The notes beneath the pieces were generated by a model, which had not been told where the DNA came from, searched no databases, and saw nothing but the letters and a program-made list of their open reading frames with translations. This document shows, piece after piece, positions 42,170 to 51,120 of a stretch of DNA of 64,000 bases (position 1 is its first letter; each line of letters opens with the position of its first letter). Source of the stretch: Gracilimonas sp. (lineage in GTDB: Bacteria; Bacteroidota; Rhodothermia; Balneolales; Balneolaceae); assembly GCF_014762685.1 (NCBI RefSeq), contig NZ_JABURM010000005.1:1984001-2048000 (forward strand). The letters run 5' to 3'. Position numbers and translations under genes: made by a program.

Positions 42170-45100
42170 ATGAAAATTTACCTTACGTTTTTTACTCTGC
42201 TTTTTGCTTTCACATTTTCTTATGCTCAAGATGATTGGGACGTGACAAATCCCGATTTGGGAGACTCAACTGAATTGAACTTCACAACGGATGAGGGAAC
42301 CTGGATGAATTTGGATGTAAGCCCTGACGGGAATCAGATTGTATTCGACTTGTTGGGAGACATTTATATCATGCCAATCACAGGTGGCCAGGCAACTTTA
42401 TTGCGTGGCGGGAATGCATATGAGATACAGCCTCGTTTCAGCCCTGATGGCAGTAAAATTCTATTTACCAGCGATGCCGGAGGCGGTGATAATATTTGGA
42501 TGATGGATGCTGATGGCCAAAATGCTACACAAATAACCGAAGAAAATTTCAGATTATTAAACAATGCCGTTTGGACCCCTGATGGAGAATACATCATTGC
42601 TAAAAAACATTTTTCATCAACCCGCTCCTTGGGTGCCGGTGAAATATGGATGTATCACAAAAGTGGGGGAAGTGGAATTCAATTAGTTGAAAAGGCCAAT
42701 GAACAACAGGATATAGGCGAGCCATGGGTTTCTCCTGATGGACGTTACATATATTATAGTCAGGATGTATATCCGGGCGGATATTTTCAGTATAACAAAG
42801 ACCCAAACAGCCAAATTTATGCCATAAAACGATACGATCGTGAGGAAGGAGATATTGAAACCGTAACCGGCGGAAATGGTGGGGCCGTTCGCTCCCAGAT
42901 TTCTCCTAATGGTGAAACACTAGCTTTTGTCCGTCGGGTTCGCACCAAATCTGTTTTATTTTTGAGGGATCTGCATACCGGACGAGAATGGCCTGTTTAT
43001 GAAAATATGAGCAAAGACCAGCAGGAAGCATGGGCCATTTTTGGAGTATATCCCAACTTTAACTGGCTGCCTGACAATCGGCACATTATCGCCTGGGCTA
43101 ACGGTAAAATCAACAAAATTGATACACAGACCGGTGAGTCTGAAATCATTCCATTTGAAGCTGAGTCTTCACATAACATTGTAGAAGCTGTTCGTTTTCA
43201 ACAGGATATTGCACCGGAAGAGTTTCGTGTAAAGGCTGTTCGTCAACTTAGAACTTCAGCCGATGGTCGAACTTTGGTATGGAGTGCAGCAGGGCATCTT
43301 TGGAGTAAAATGCTACCCGATGGCACCCCGAAACGAGTTACCAACTCCGATAATTTTGAATTTGAGCCCTCTTTCTCTCCGGATGGAGAATCAGTGGTTT
43401 ATGTTTCCTGGAATGATGAAGATATGGGGGCTATAAACATAGTAGAATTGAATGAAGGGCCACAGCCTGCAACCCCAAGAAAAATAACTTCCGATAAAGG
43501 TATTTACCGGGAACCTTCTTTTTCTCCGGATGGCAACACTATTGTCTTCCGGAAAGAAAGCGGAAATGGCCAACAGGGATTTGTTCACACCCTAAACCCC
43601 GGAATTTATACCATTCCAACCAGCGGCGGTTCTGCAACTATGGTCACTGATGAAGGAGCCTTGCCCCAGTTCAACCCTGAAGGCGATCGTATTTATTACC
43701 AATCAGGCGGATATATTTTTGGAGCCATCAATAAATCATACAAAAGTGTGAACCTGCAGGGAGAAGATGAACGCACCCACTTCACCTCCAGTTACGGACA
43801 TGAATTTGCGCCAAGTCCTGATGGAAACTGGATGGCTTTTTCCAACCTCCACAAAGTATATTTAGCACCTATCCCTAAAACCGGAAAAACAATAGAACTG
43901 AATCCTAACACCAAATCTATCCCGGTAAAACAGGTGTCTTCAGAAGCCGGATATCATATGCATTGGTCTTCCGACAGCGAAAAAATTCACTGGACCCTCG
44001 GTGAAGAATATTTTACCGTAGATTTAAAAGATACTTTTGAATTTGTTGAAGGGGCACCGGATTCATTGCCGGAACCTCCCACCCAAGGACAAAAGCTGGA
44101 ACTGGATTTAGAAAGTTACGTCCCTGAAGGAATCATCGCTTTCACCAACGCCAGGATTATCACCATGAAAGGCGATACTGTAATTGAAAGCGGCTCAATT
44201 GTGGTTGACGGAAATCGAATTTCTGCAATTGGAACCGATGTTGAAGTCCCCGCCAATGCTAAAGTAATTGATGCCTCCGGAAAAACTATTATGCCGGGTA
44301 TTGTTGATGTTCATGCCCATGTTGGAAATTTTCGATTGGGTGTCAGCCCGCAGCAACAGTGGGAGTATTTTGCAAACCTGGCTTACGGCGTTACCACCGT
44401 TCATGACCCTTCTTCCAATTCTGAAATGATTTTCTCTCATTCCGAAGCCATCAAGGCAGGGAATATGGTTGGGCCTCGCGTTTTTTCTACCGGAGTGATT
44501 TTATACGGAGCTGATGGATCCATCAAAACCGAGATTAACAGTTATGAAGATGCCCTGTTTGCATTAAAACGAACGAAAGCATGGGGAGCTTTTTCTGTGA
44601 AAAGCTATAACCAACCAAGACGTGAACAACGTCAACAAGTTATTAAAGCCGCCAAAGAGCTGGAGATGCTGGTAGTTCCCGAAGGAGGTTCCACATTCAC
44701 TCATAACATGAGTATGATTTTGGATGGCCATACCGGAATTGAGCACAATGTCCCTGTTGTTCCGCTTTACAAAGATGTGCAAGAACTTTGGGGCGCCAGT
44801 GAAACCGGTTATACACCTACACATGTTGTCAATTACGGAAGTATGAGTGGAGAGTATTATTGGTATCAAAAAACCAATGTCTGGGAAAATGAGCGACTCC
44901 TCACATTTACTCCGCGAAGTGTAATAGATCCCCGTTCACGCCATCGCACCATGATTCCTGATGAGGAATACGAAAACGGACATATTCTCACCGCCGAATC
45001 TGATAAACTACTTGCCGATGCCGGTGTTAAAGTAAACCTTGGTGCTCACGGTCAGCTTCAAGGACTTGGCGCTCATTGGGAACTCTGGATGTTTGAACAA

Positions 45101-45442
45101 GGTGGAATGACCAATATGGAGGCTTTAAGAGTAGCTACATTAAATGGAGCACACTACCTTGGAATGGATCACGAAATTGGTTCTCTTGAGGTTGGCAAGC
45201 TTGCTGACTTGGTTGTACTTGATGAAAATCCGCTGGAAGATATTCGCAATACTAACTCTGTGACTCATACCATGGTGAATGGCCGGTTATTTGATGCCGC
45301 CACTATGAATGAAGTGGGCAATCAAGAACGCGAACGACTGCCTTTCTGGTGGGAACGTGACGGTTATGATGAGCGCTTCGACTGGCATGCCAATTCCATA
45401 GCTCCGGCCGGATTGCAGTGTACTTGCTTTGGTGCTCACTAA
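42170..45442 (+). CDS. Secreted TolB-propeller/amidohydrolase fusion
   Basis: 1090 residues. A signal peptide ends at FSYAQ (about 20). The first 620 residues hold TolB/PD40-type propeller repeats (RFSPDGSKILFTSD, SFSPDGESVVYVSW and others). From about 660 an amidohydrolase domain follows: VDVHAHVG metal His pair, a Lys in FSVKSYNQP, His in GIEHNVP, and ADLVVLDENPLEDI near the end, as in dipeptidase or imidazolonepropionase-like relatives. Periplasmic or secreted hydrolase of unknown substrate. A terminator follows at 45470. Confidence 0.88.
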   Translation: MKIYLTFFTLLFAFTFSYAQDDWDVTNPDLGDSTELNFTTDEGTWMNLDVSPDGNQIVFDLLGDIYIMPITGGQATLLRGGNAYEIQPRFSPDGSKILFTSDAGGGDNIWMMDADGQNATQITEENFRLLNNAVWTPDGEYIIAKKHFSSTRSLGAGEIWMYHKSGGSGIQLVEKANEQQDIGEPWVSPDGRYIYYSQDVYPGGYFQYNKDPNSQIYAIKRYDREEGDIETVTGGNGGAVRSQISPNGETLAFVRRVRTKSVLFLRDLHTGREWPVYENMSKDQQEAWAIFGVYPNFNWLPDNRHIIAWANGKINKIDTQTGESEIIPFEAESSHNIVEAVRFQQDIAPEEFRVKAVRQLRTSADGRTLVWSAAGHLWSKMLPDGTPKRVTNSDNFEFEPSFSPDGESVVYVSWNDEDMGAINIVELNEGPQPATPRKITSDKGIYREPSFSPDGNTIVFRKESGNGQQGFVHTLNPGIYTIPTSGGSATMVTDEGALPQFNPEGDRIYYQSGGYIFGAINKSYKSVNLQGEDERTHFTSSYGHEFAPSPDGNWMAFSNLHKVYLAPIPKTGKTIELNPNTKSIPVKQVSSEAGYHMHWSSDSEKIHWTLGEEYFTVDLKDTFEFVEGAPDSLPEPPTQGQKLELDLESYVPEGIIAFTNARIITMKGDTVIESGSIVVDGNRISAIGTDVEVPANAKVIDASGKTIMPGIVDVHAHVGNFRLGVSPQQQWEYFANLAYGVTTVHDPSSNSEMIFSHSEAIKAGNMVGPRVFSTGVILYGADGSIKTEINSYEDALFALKRTKAWGAFSVKSYNQPRREQRQQVIKAAKELEMLVVPEGGSTFTHNMSMILDGHTGIEHNVPVVPLYKDVQELWGASETGYTPTHVVNYGSMSGEYYWYQKTNVWENERLLTFTPRSVIDPRSRHRTMIPDEEYENGHILTAESDKLLADAGVKVNLGAHGQLQGLGAHWELWMFEQGGMTNMEALRVATLNGAHYLGMDHEIGSLEVGKLADLVVLDENPLEDIRNTNSVTHTMVNGRLFDAATMNEVGNQERERLPFWWERDGYDERFDWHANSIAPAGLQCTCFGAH

Positions 45443-45794
45443 TTGGTTAGTCAAGTTTTAAGTAACGTAAACTGGTTCAAGCATCCACTTGGACCAGTTT
45501 TTTTATGGCTGATGGCTGACTATTCTCCCCGGAAGTAATGAGCAAGTTCATTCTTCCTGTCCCTCCAAAGGGACATAGGTTCTTAGCCTTAGCAGCCAAG
45601 TGGAAGGAGGCTAAACACTTTGATCTGCCAAGACCCTGTCTCTCTTCGGAGAGAAATCGGATTCAGCTTGGTGGAATCCAGAGAGAGGGCTGTCTTTGAT
45701 GACCATTAAATCTGAATTTCAATAAGAGGCTACTACAAATTCCCGAACCTGTTCATAAGTCCCCTTGTGCTAGTTCCGACTTAATAGCGATTTT
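45443..45794. other. Convergent intergenic region after the amidohydrolase
   Basis: 352 bases between two converging genes. It holds the terminator at 45470-45504, a CCCTCC/GGGAC-type stem and a CTCTCTTCGGAGAG hairpin near 45654. No coding frame is supported. Confidence 0.6.
45470..45504 (+). terminator. Intrinsic terminator after the amidohydrolase gene
   Basis: Stem AACTGGTTCAAG (45470-45481) / CTTGGACCAGTT (45488-45499) with one wobble, then seven T. It is 28 bases after the stop. Confidence 0.88.
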
Positions 45795-47165
45795 CTAAAA
45801 CCGCATAGTAAACGTAGACCCCTTCCCTTTTTCAGAGTTTAAAATCAAACTTCCGCCATGCAGTCTCATGATTTGACGAGAAAGGCTTAATCCAATTCCG
45901 GATCCTCTGGATTTCCCATTCCCTCCCACCGTATAAAAGGGAATGAAAACCTTTTCCGACATGGCTTTTTTAATCCCCGGGCCATTGTCCTGAATTTGAA
46001 TGATGACCTTTCCGGATTCTTCTATTTTTCCCCTCATCCAAATTATGCCATCCTTCTGTTCTGATAAAACCCGAATAGCATTCTTCACTAAATTTATGAG
46101 TACCTGTTCCACCAAATGCGGATCAGCCGTAAGCTCAAGGCTTTCCGGTTCAACCTCGATATTAATTTGAACTCCTTCTTCTTTCGCCTGCATTTCCATA
46201 AGACTGGCTGTCCGATTCAGTACTTCCCTCACCTTAAAAAAATCGAACTGGGGTTCAGGAATTTGAGTAAAATCTCTATAAGAATTCACAAAACGCATCA
46301 GGCCCTGGCTTCGATTGCTGATGGTATTCAAAGCATCGGTAACATCTTCAATCATTTCTGTATTTAGCTCAACAGACTCTTTTTCAGTGCTTAAGCGCTC
46401 TTCCAGCAACATCTTCACGGTACTTGAAAGTGATGAAATGGGAGTAATGGAGTTCATAATTTCATGTGCCAAAACCTGAGTCAGATTTTGCCATGCTTCC
46501 ATCTCTTTTTCTTCCAACTCAGTATGAATATTTTGAAATGAAACCAATTTATAAGCCTCATCCCGCATACGGAATTCTGTAGCATACATTGCCAATTGCA
46601 ATGTCTCATTTTGGATGGAAAGACGAGTCAGACTCCGATTTCCTCCCTTTAATTTTTGAACCGCAGTGTAGAGCGTTTCCGAAATTTCTAACAATGACTC
46701 AGTCTTTCTAAGTGTAGCCACTTTAAATAATCGTTTGGCGGCAGTATTCAACAAAACTACCTCTCCTTTTCCGTTAAAACATACCAGCCCTATTCCAATG
46801 TGCTGAACTACCGTTTCCAAATAACGAATGCTCTCTTCTTTTTCACTTCTTTCTTCTTTAAATCGCTCAATCACTCTGCTGAAAGATTCATTCAGCTCAT
46901 CGAAATTACTCCCTAAATTATGATTCCTGAATGAACCGGTGAAATCAGAATACTGAATAGCTTCCAGAAAACGAGTCAACAATACATTTGTACGCTCCAG
47001 GTATTTGATAAGCGTCACAATCTGTCCACCTACCACAACTGTAAGAATTGCTATGCTCACATAATACTGGGTTTCCAGGATCAGGTACATCAGCAGCAGC
47101 AAGGTTGTTGCCAACAGTAAAATCCGGACGATGACTCCGATTCTGAAATTCTTATAAAAGCTCAT
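45795..47165 (-). CDS. Membrane sensor histidine kinase (NtrY-like)
   Basis: 456 residues. Two transmembrane segments lie at about 10-28 and 33-52 with almost no periplasmic loop, followed by a HAMP-like helix, a PAS-like region (about 115-210), and the HisKA His in LAHEIMNSITPISSLS near 237. The ATPase has N-box LVKNAIRVL, G1 DNGPGI and G2 GSGIGLSLS. It should pass phosphate to the response regulator whose gene ends 27 bases upstream in the same transcript. With so little outside the membrane it may sense a membrane or cytoplasmic cue. Confidence 0.9.
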   Translation of the reverse strand: MSFYKNFRIGVIVRILLLATTLLLLMYLILETQYYVSIAILTVVVGGQIVTLIKYLERTNVLLTRFLEAIQYSDFTGSFRNHNLGSNFDELNESFSRVIERFKEERSEKEESIRYLETVVQHIGIGLVCFNGKGEVVLLNTAAKRLFKVATLRKTESLLEISETLYTAVQKLKGGNRSLTRLSIQNETLQLAMYATEFRMRDEAYKLVSFQNIHTELEEKEMEAWQNLTQVLAHEIMNSITPISSLSSTVKMLLEERLSTEKESVELNTEMIEDVTDALNTISNRSQGLMRFVNSYRDFTQIPEPQFDFFKVREVLNRTASLMEMQAKEEGVQINIEVEPESLELTADPHLVEQVLINLVKNAIRVLSEQKDGIIWMRGKIEESGKVIIQIQDNGPGIKKAMSEKVFIPFYTVGGNGKSRGSGIGLSLSRQIMRLHGGSLILNSEKGKGSTFTMRF

Positions 47166-47192
47166 ATTTTTTCATTCTTTAGCTGAACGCTT

Positions 47193-48578
47193 TTAAATGC
47201 CATATTTTTCCAGTCTCCGGTACAGTGAAGCCCGTGTCAAGCCCAACTCATCGGCAGCATGAGAGATATTTCCTTCATGTTTATCGAGTGCTTTTCGAAT
47301 CACTGTTTTTTCAACTTCCTCCAGATTCAACCCCGCTACCGGAAGGTGGCGGTCATTCCCTGAAACAGAGGTTAGCAGGAAATCTCCTTTTTGGAGATGC
47401 TTCTCATCGGTCATAATGATTGCCCGCTCAACAGCGTGTTCCAATTCCCGAATATTCCCCGGCCAGTGATGTTCCTTCAAATGATCCATCGCCTGATTCG
47501 TAACACCCATAATTTCCTTTTTATATTTGGTTCGATATTTTTTCAGGAAATATTCGGCCAATAAAGGAATATCTTCGGTACGTTCTCGCAATGGCGGAAG
47601 TTTAATCTCAATGGTGTTAATCCGATAGAGTAAATCCTGTCGGAATTCCTTCTTTTCCACCATTTCAGCAAGTGCTACGTTCGTTGCACAAATCAGCCTT
47701 ATATCGATTTTGATCATCTTATTAGACCCTATTCTTCTAATTTCATGCGTCTGAAGCGCTGAAAGTAATTTAGGCTGTAGCTGAATGGGTAAATTCCCGA
47801 TTTCATCCAGGAAAAGTGTACCGCCTGTAGCAATTTCAAACCTTCCGGCCCGGGATTCTTTGGCATCAGTGAAAGCTCCTTTTTCATGGCCAAACAATTC
47901 ACTTTCAAATAAACTTTCGGAAAGTGCTCCCATATCTACCGTTATAAAGGCATTATCATTTCGGTTTGAGCGCCGGTGTAAAGCCCGTGCCACCAATTCC
48001 TTTCCAGTTCCGTTTTCTCCGGTTATGAGCACGTTAGCGTCCGTCTTCGCTACTTTTTCAATAGTCTGAAAAACCTGCTCCATCGCCCTGCTTTTACCTA
48101 TAATATTTTGATAGGGCTGCTCCATATCTGCTTTCAAAGCTGCATTTTGAGTACGGAGCCTTTGAGAATCCCGTTTTGAGCGACTAAGATTCATCGCAGA
48201 AGTCACAGTTGTAAGCAATTTTTCATTTTGCCAGGGCTTCAATACAAAATCGGAAGCTCCTTTTTTAACTGCTTGTACTGCTTTTTCCACATCTCCATAG
48301 GCGGTAATTAAAACCACCGCCATTTCCGGATCGTCTTCCAGTATTTTCTCAAGCCAGTAAAACCCTTCCTCACCGCTGCTTACATCTTCATGGAAATTCA
48401 TATCCAGGAGAATAACATCATAATCATATTCTTTCATCAGTGCGGGGATAAGCTTTGGATTGCTCTCCACATCTACTTTTTCGACATGTTGTTTGAGATA
48501 AAGACGAGCTGCATTCAGTACATCCGTATCATCGTCAACAACTAAAATTCGTCCGGTTTTTTTCATGGTTTTCGCCAT
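47193..48578 (-). CDS. Sigma-54-dependent response regulator (NtrC/AtoC type)
   Basis: 461 residues. A receiver domain with the phosphoacceptor Asp in VILLDMNF (about 58), an AAA+ domain with Walker A GENGTGKE near 183, and a Walker B-type LFLDEIG. The C-terminal Fis-type HTH has NISHAADELGLTRASLYRRL. The sigma-54 contact loop reads GAFTDA (about 233-238), not GAFTGA. It is first in its operon, ahead of the kinase. Its likely targets are the sigma-54 promoters at 49177 and 54450, where paired TGTTC-type boxes lie upstream. Confidence 0.92.
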   Translation of the reverse strand: MAKTMKKTGRILVVDDDTDVLNAARLYLKQHVEKVDVESNPKLIPALMKEYDYDVILLDMNFHEDVSSGEEGFYWLEKILEDDPEMAVVLITAYGDVEKAVQAVKKGASDFVLKPWQNEKLLTTVTSAMNLSRSKRDSQRLRTQNAALKADMEQPYQNIIGKSRAMEQVFQTIEKVAKTDANVLITGENGTGKELVARALHRRSNRNDNAFITVDMGALSESLFESELFGHEKGAFTDAKESRAGRFEIATGGTLFLDEIGNLPIQLQPKLLSALQTHEIRRIGSNKMIKIDIRLICATNVALAEMVEKKEFRQDLLYRINTIEIKLPPLRERTEDIPLLAEYFLKKYRTKYKKEIMGVTNQAMDHLKEHHWPGNIRELEHAVERAIIMTDEKHLQKGDFLLTSVSGNDRHLPVAGLNLEEVEKTVIRKALDKHEGNISHAADELGLTRASLYRRLEKYGI

Positions 48579-48600
48579 GCGCTAAGCGCTCTGCACATGG
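48579..48600. repeat. Heptad run 3' of the four-helix pseudogene
   Basis: ATGCGCT, AAGCGCT, CTGCACA run in series on the plus strand, related to the ATGCGCT family at 61924-62001. Partial match to 48985-49025 in inverse order. Confidence 0.45.
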
Positions 48601-48603
48601 TTC

Positions 48604-48950
48604 CTATAAAGTTTTCTGAAAGTTGGTTATTTTTCTGCTTAAATGATCTAATCGGTCTAAAAGTTATTCTTCTTTTTCTTTCTTAATGATTCCCCTTCTT
48701 TGAAGTACGATGGTGATGTTCGCATTTTCAAAAGTCGAACTCCTCGCAATATCTAAATAGCGAAAAAAGGTTTTCTTATATCCTGAACCGGACCCTTCTG
48801 ATATATTGTTTAACATACTCAATCCTGGACCTCTGAGTTGGTCTGCAAATCTATAAAGCTTCATTCTTTCCAATTTATCTACTATCTCAAATAATTCTTT
48901 AGCAATTTCAATTGCCATACCTCTAAATCTTGAAATCTAAATTTTGCCAT
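48604..48950 (-). pseudogene. Four-helix-bundle protein gene with frameshift and nonsense codon
   Basis: The coding trace runs from ATG at 48948-48950 to TAG at 48604-48606. The start reads MAKFRFQDLEVW, then a frameshift near 48911-48919 (offset -1) puts the rest in another frame as AIEIAKELFEIVDKLE and following; the first frame stops 11 codons later. A TAA at 48664-48666 then interrupts the C-terminus, after which LLDRLDHLSRKITNFQKTL and TAG continue in frame. The paralogue family ends with just such a helix. So the gene was once intact and is now broken twice. Flanking heptads lie at 48579-48600 and 48985-49025. Confidence 0.85.
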
Positions 48951-48984
48951 ATTTGTACCTCGAAGAGTTAGTTAATATTAAAAC

Positions 48985-49025
48985 GCCTTGCGCATTACCC
49001 TCTGTGCTAATCTCTATGCGAATTT
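48985..49025. repeat. Heptad run 5' of the four-helix pseudogene
   Basis: GCCTTGC, GCATTAC, CCTCTGT, GCTAATC, TCTATGC, GAATTTC follow one another. Degenerate; probably the remains of the arm. Confidence 0.45.
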
Positions 49026-49086
49026 CGTACCAGTTGTAACATTTGGCCTTTAAATTAGTCTTATCAGTGTGTTGGCATAATTAAAC

Positions 49087-49123
49087 TGTTCAATATCGAA
49101 CACCTGCTGTTGGAATGTGAACA
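49087..49123. promoter_or_regulatory. Paired upstream activator boxes, site A
   Basis: TGTTCAATATCGAACA (49087-49102) and TGTTGGAATGTGAACA (49108-49123) start 21 bp apart, two helical turns. The same pair occurs at 54360-54396. Likely binding sites of the sigma-54 regulator encoded at 47193-48578. Confidence 0.7.
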
Positions 49124-49176
49124 TTATTTTATTAATTATCACACCTATTTCACTTTTATGAGGGGTTAGCTTAGTT

Positions 49177-49192
49177 TGGCACGTTAATTGAA
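49177..49192 (+). promoter_or_regulatory. Sigma-54 promoter before the adaptor gene
   Basis: TGGCACG, four bases, TTGAA; consensus -24/-12 except A for C after TTG. It lies 69 bases from the second activator box start and 130 bases before the gene start. Confidence 0.75.
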
Positions 49193-49306
49193 ATAGTTCG
49201 TATCAAAAACCTCATTTAATCGTATGATCAAAAGATTGTAGCTTTTAAATCAGCGGCAACGAACTCAAAATATACATTACTTATATAAATAAAGGCTTTT
49301 TACCAC

Positions 49307-50563
49307 ATGGGAATGGATCGAAAAATTGAGAAGAAGACCTGGACGCTAAAACGCATCCTGATGATATCCGGCATAATTGCTTTCGTAAGTTTGAGCATTT
49401 ATGCTTTTTGGTTTATGGATATACGCTCTACCCTGAATGTTGAACGGGATAAGATTACCATATCAGAAGTCCGGGAAGACACCTTTCAGGAATTCATACA
49501 AGTAACCGGGGCGGTTCAACCTATACAGACCATTTACCTGGATGCTATTGAGGGTGGAGTGGTTCAGGAAGTATTCCTCGAATCCGGAACGATAGTGGAA
49601 GAAGGCGATACTATTTTAACGCTTACCAATTCCAGCCTGCAATTACAGGTGATGCAACAAACTTCCGGGCTGTATGATCAAATAAATAACGTCCGGAATT
49701 CACGGCTCAATCTGGAGCAAAATACATTACGACTTCAAGAGCAGTTGGCCAATGCAAAATCTCAAATGGAGATCCTTAAAGCTCAGTATGAACGACAACA
49801 AAAATTGATTGAGCGCGATTTAATCTCAGAAGAAGAATTTCTAACCACTAAAGAAAATTACGAATATCAGAAACGCCGATATGAATTAACCTATGAGTCA
49901 TTTAAAAAGGACTCGGTTCAAACCATTACCCAAATGCGTCAGCTTAACAACTCGGAGCAGCGCATGTTTCAAAACCTGGAAGCAGTGCAGCAAATTCTGA
50001 ACAATTTAGCTGTTACGGCACCCATATCCGGCCAGTTAAGTACTATTGAACTAAACCAAGGGCAGTCCATATCATCCGGTGAGCGCATCGGACAAGTCGA
50101 TATCCTGGACAGTTATAAAGTGCGAGTAGCCATTGATGAATATCATCTCTCCCGAATTGTACAGGGCCTAAACGGATCGTTTACCTTTGACGGACAAACC
50201 CATGAACTGGTGATTACCAAAATTTATCCCGTCATTAATAATGGACAGTTTGAAGTGGATATGGAATTTGTGGGGGAAGCTCCGCAAAACTTACGCCGCG
50301 GACAAACATTGAGAATACGCCTGGAATTGGGTGAATCGGCCAGTGCGATACAGATTCCCAGAGGCGGATTTTATCAAACCACCGGAGGAAACTGGGTATT
50401 TGTAGTTAAAGAAGATGAGAGGAAAGCGTACCGAAGAGATATTAGATTAGGTCGGCAGAATCCTGAGTACTTTGAAGTGCAGTTTGGGCTGGAGCCGGGT
50501 GAGAAAGTAATTACATCGAGTTACGACACTTTTGGAGATAATGAAGTTTTAGTGCTGGAGTAG
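49307..50563 (+). CDS. HlyD/MacA-family membrane-fusion adaptor
   Basis: 418 residues. A single N-terminal transmembrane segment (about 16-36), then lipoyl-like half motifs (VVQEVFLESGTIVEEGDTILTL near 85), and a long coiled-coil hairpin (about 108-205) rich in Gln and Leu. After it, barrel and membrane-proximal domains with RIGQVDILDSYKVRVAID and LRRGQTLRIRLELG. It should link an ABC permease to an outer-membrane exit. It is the first gene under the sigma-54 promoter at 49177, followed on the plus strand by the ABC genes after the opposing four-helix gene. Confidence 0.88.
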   Translation: MGMDRKIEKKTWTLKRILMISGIIAFVSLSIYAFWFMDIRSTLNVERDKITISEVREDTFQEFIQVTGAVQPIQTIYLDAIEGGVVQEVFLESGTIVEEGDTILTLTNSSLQLQVMQQTSGLYDQINNVRNSRLNLEQNTLRLQEQLANAKSQMEILKAQYERQQKLIERDLISEEEFLTTKENYEYQKRRYELTYESFKKDSVQTITQMRQLNNSEQRMFQNLEAVQQILNNLAVTAPISGQLSTIELNQGQSISSGERIGQVDILDSYKVRVAIDEYHLSRIVQGLNGSFTFDGQTHELVITKIYPVINNGQFEVDMEFVGEAPQNLRRGQTLRIRLELGESASAIQIPRGGFYQTTGGNWVFVVKEDERKAYRRDIRLGRQNPEYFEVQFGLEPGEKVITSSYDTFGDNEVLVLE

Positions 50564-50631
50564 CTGTCAGCTATCAGACTTCAGCTTTCAGTATTTCCTA
50601 AACATACAAATGCTGAGAGCTGAAGTCTGAT
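50564..50631. repeat. Heptad palindrome between the adaptor and four-helix gene 3
   Basis: GCTGTCA, GCTATCA, GACTTCA, GCTTTCA in series, then an inverted copy at 50613-50631 (19-nt stem, one mismatch). A third related arm lies at 51023-51046 beyond the gene. Confidence 0.75.
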
Positions 50632-50634
50632 CGC

Positions 50635-50991
50635 TTAGTCACTGCTTACTTTCTGGTGAAGTGAGGTCAACATTCGTTTTACCTCGGTCACCTGCATAGT
50701 GTGTTCTTTGAAAATTTGGTCGTTTATAAATCCCAAGTCTTTGGATAGTATCAACTGATATTCTAATTCTGATGCTGATCCCATTCCAATATTCAAGAAA
50801 TGAGCCAATTGCGATTGAGTGTTTCTACCGCACCCTTCTGCAATGTTTGACGGAACAGATGAAGCAGATCTACGCATCTGATTGGTCAACCCATACATTT
50901 CTTCTTTTGGATAAAAAACTGTGGATTTATAAATCGCCAATGTTAACTGATGGCTCTTTTTCCAAACCGAAAGTTTTCGAAAATCTCTCAT
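50635..50991 (-). CDS. Four-helix-bundle protein (23S rRNA intervening-sequence family)
   Basis: 118 residues from ATG at 50989-50991. MRDFRKLSVWKKSHQLTLAI, LTNQMRRSASSVPSNIAEGCGR and LNIGMGSASELEYQLILSKDLGF give the complete family pattern. A longer open frame to 51321 on the same frame has no family support and is rejected. It lies between two heptad arms and is read from its own ECF-like promoter, so it is inserted between the adaptor and the ATPase gene, on the opposite strand. Confidence 0.85.
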   Translation of the reverse strand: MRDFRKLSVWKKSHQLTLAIYKSTVFYPKEEMYGLTNQMRRSASSVPSNIAEGCGRNTQSQLAHFLNIGMGSASELEYQLILSKDLGFINDQIFKEHTMQVTEVKRMLTSLHQKVSSD

Positions 50992-51022
50992 ATGATTGAT
51001 ATTTAAATTTTGAATTAAAAAT

Positions 51023-51046
51023 AGCTGATAGCTGAAGTCTGAAAGC
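51023..51046. repeat. Heptad arm 5' of four-helix gene 3
   Basis: AGCTGATAGCTGAAGTCTGA-type sequence, an inverted match of 50571-50591 with two changes in 21. Confidence 0.7.
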
Positions 51047-51052
51047 TTTATA

Positions 51053-51081
51053 GTTAGAGCATTGAAAACTAAATTCCTTAC
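51053..51081 (-). promoter_or_regulatory. ECF-type promoter, site 6
   Basis: On the minus strand GTAAGGA (51075-51081), 15 bases, CTCTAAC (51053-51059). It ends 62 bases before the four-helix start at 50991, immediately before the heptad arm. Confidence 0.65.
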
Positions 51082-51120
51082 AAAAATTTTTAAAAGACCA
51101 ACAACTAAAAGCCAAAAACC

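Larger units (their letters stand above)
48951..49306. other. Intergenic control region of the efflux operon
   Basis: It contains heptad repeats (48985-49025), two TGTTC-type boxes and a sigma-54 promoter. About 115 bases separate the promoter from the adaptor start and could hold the start region of a longer leader. Confidence 0.7.
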
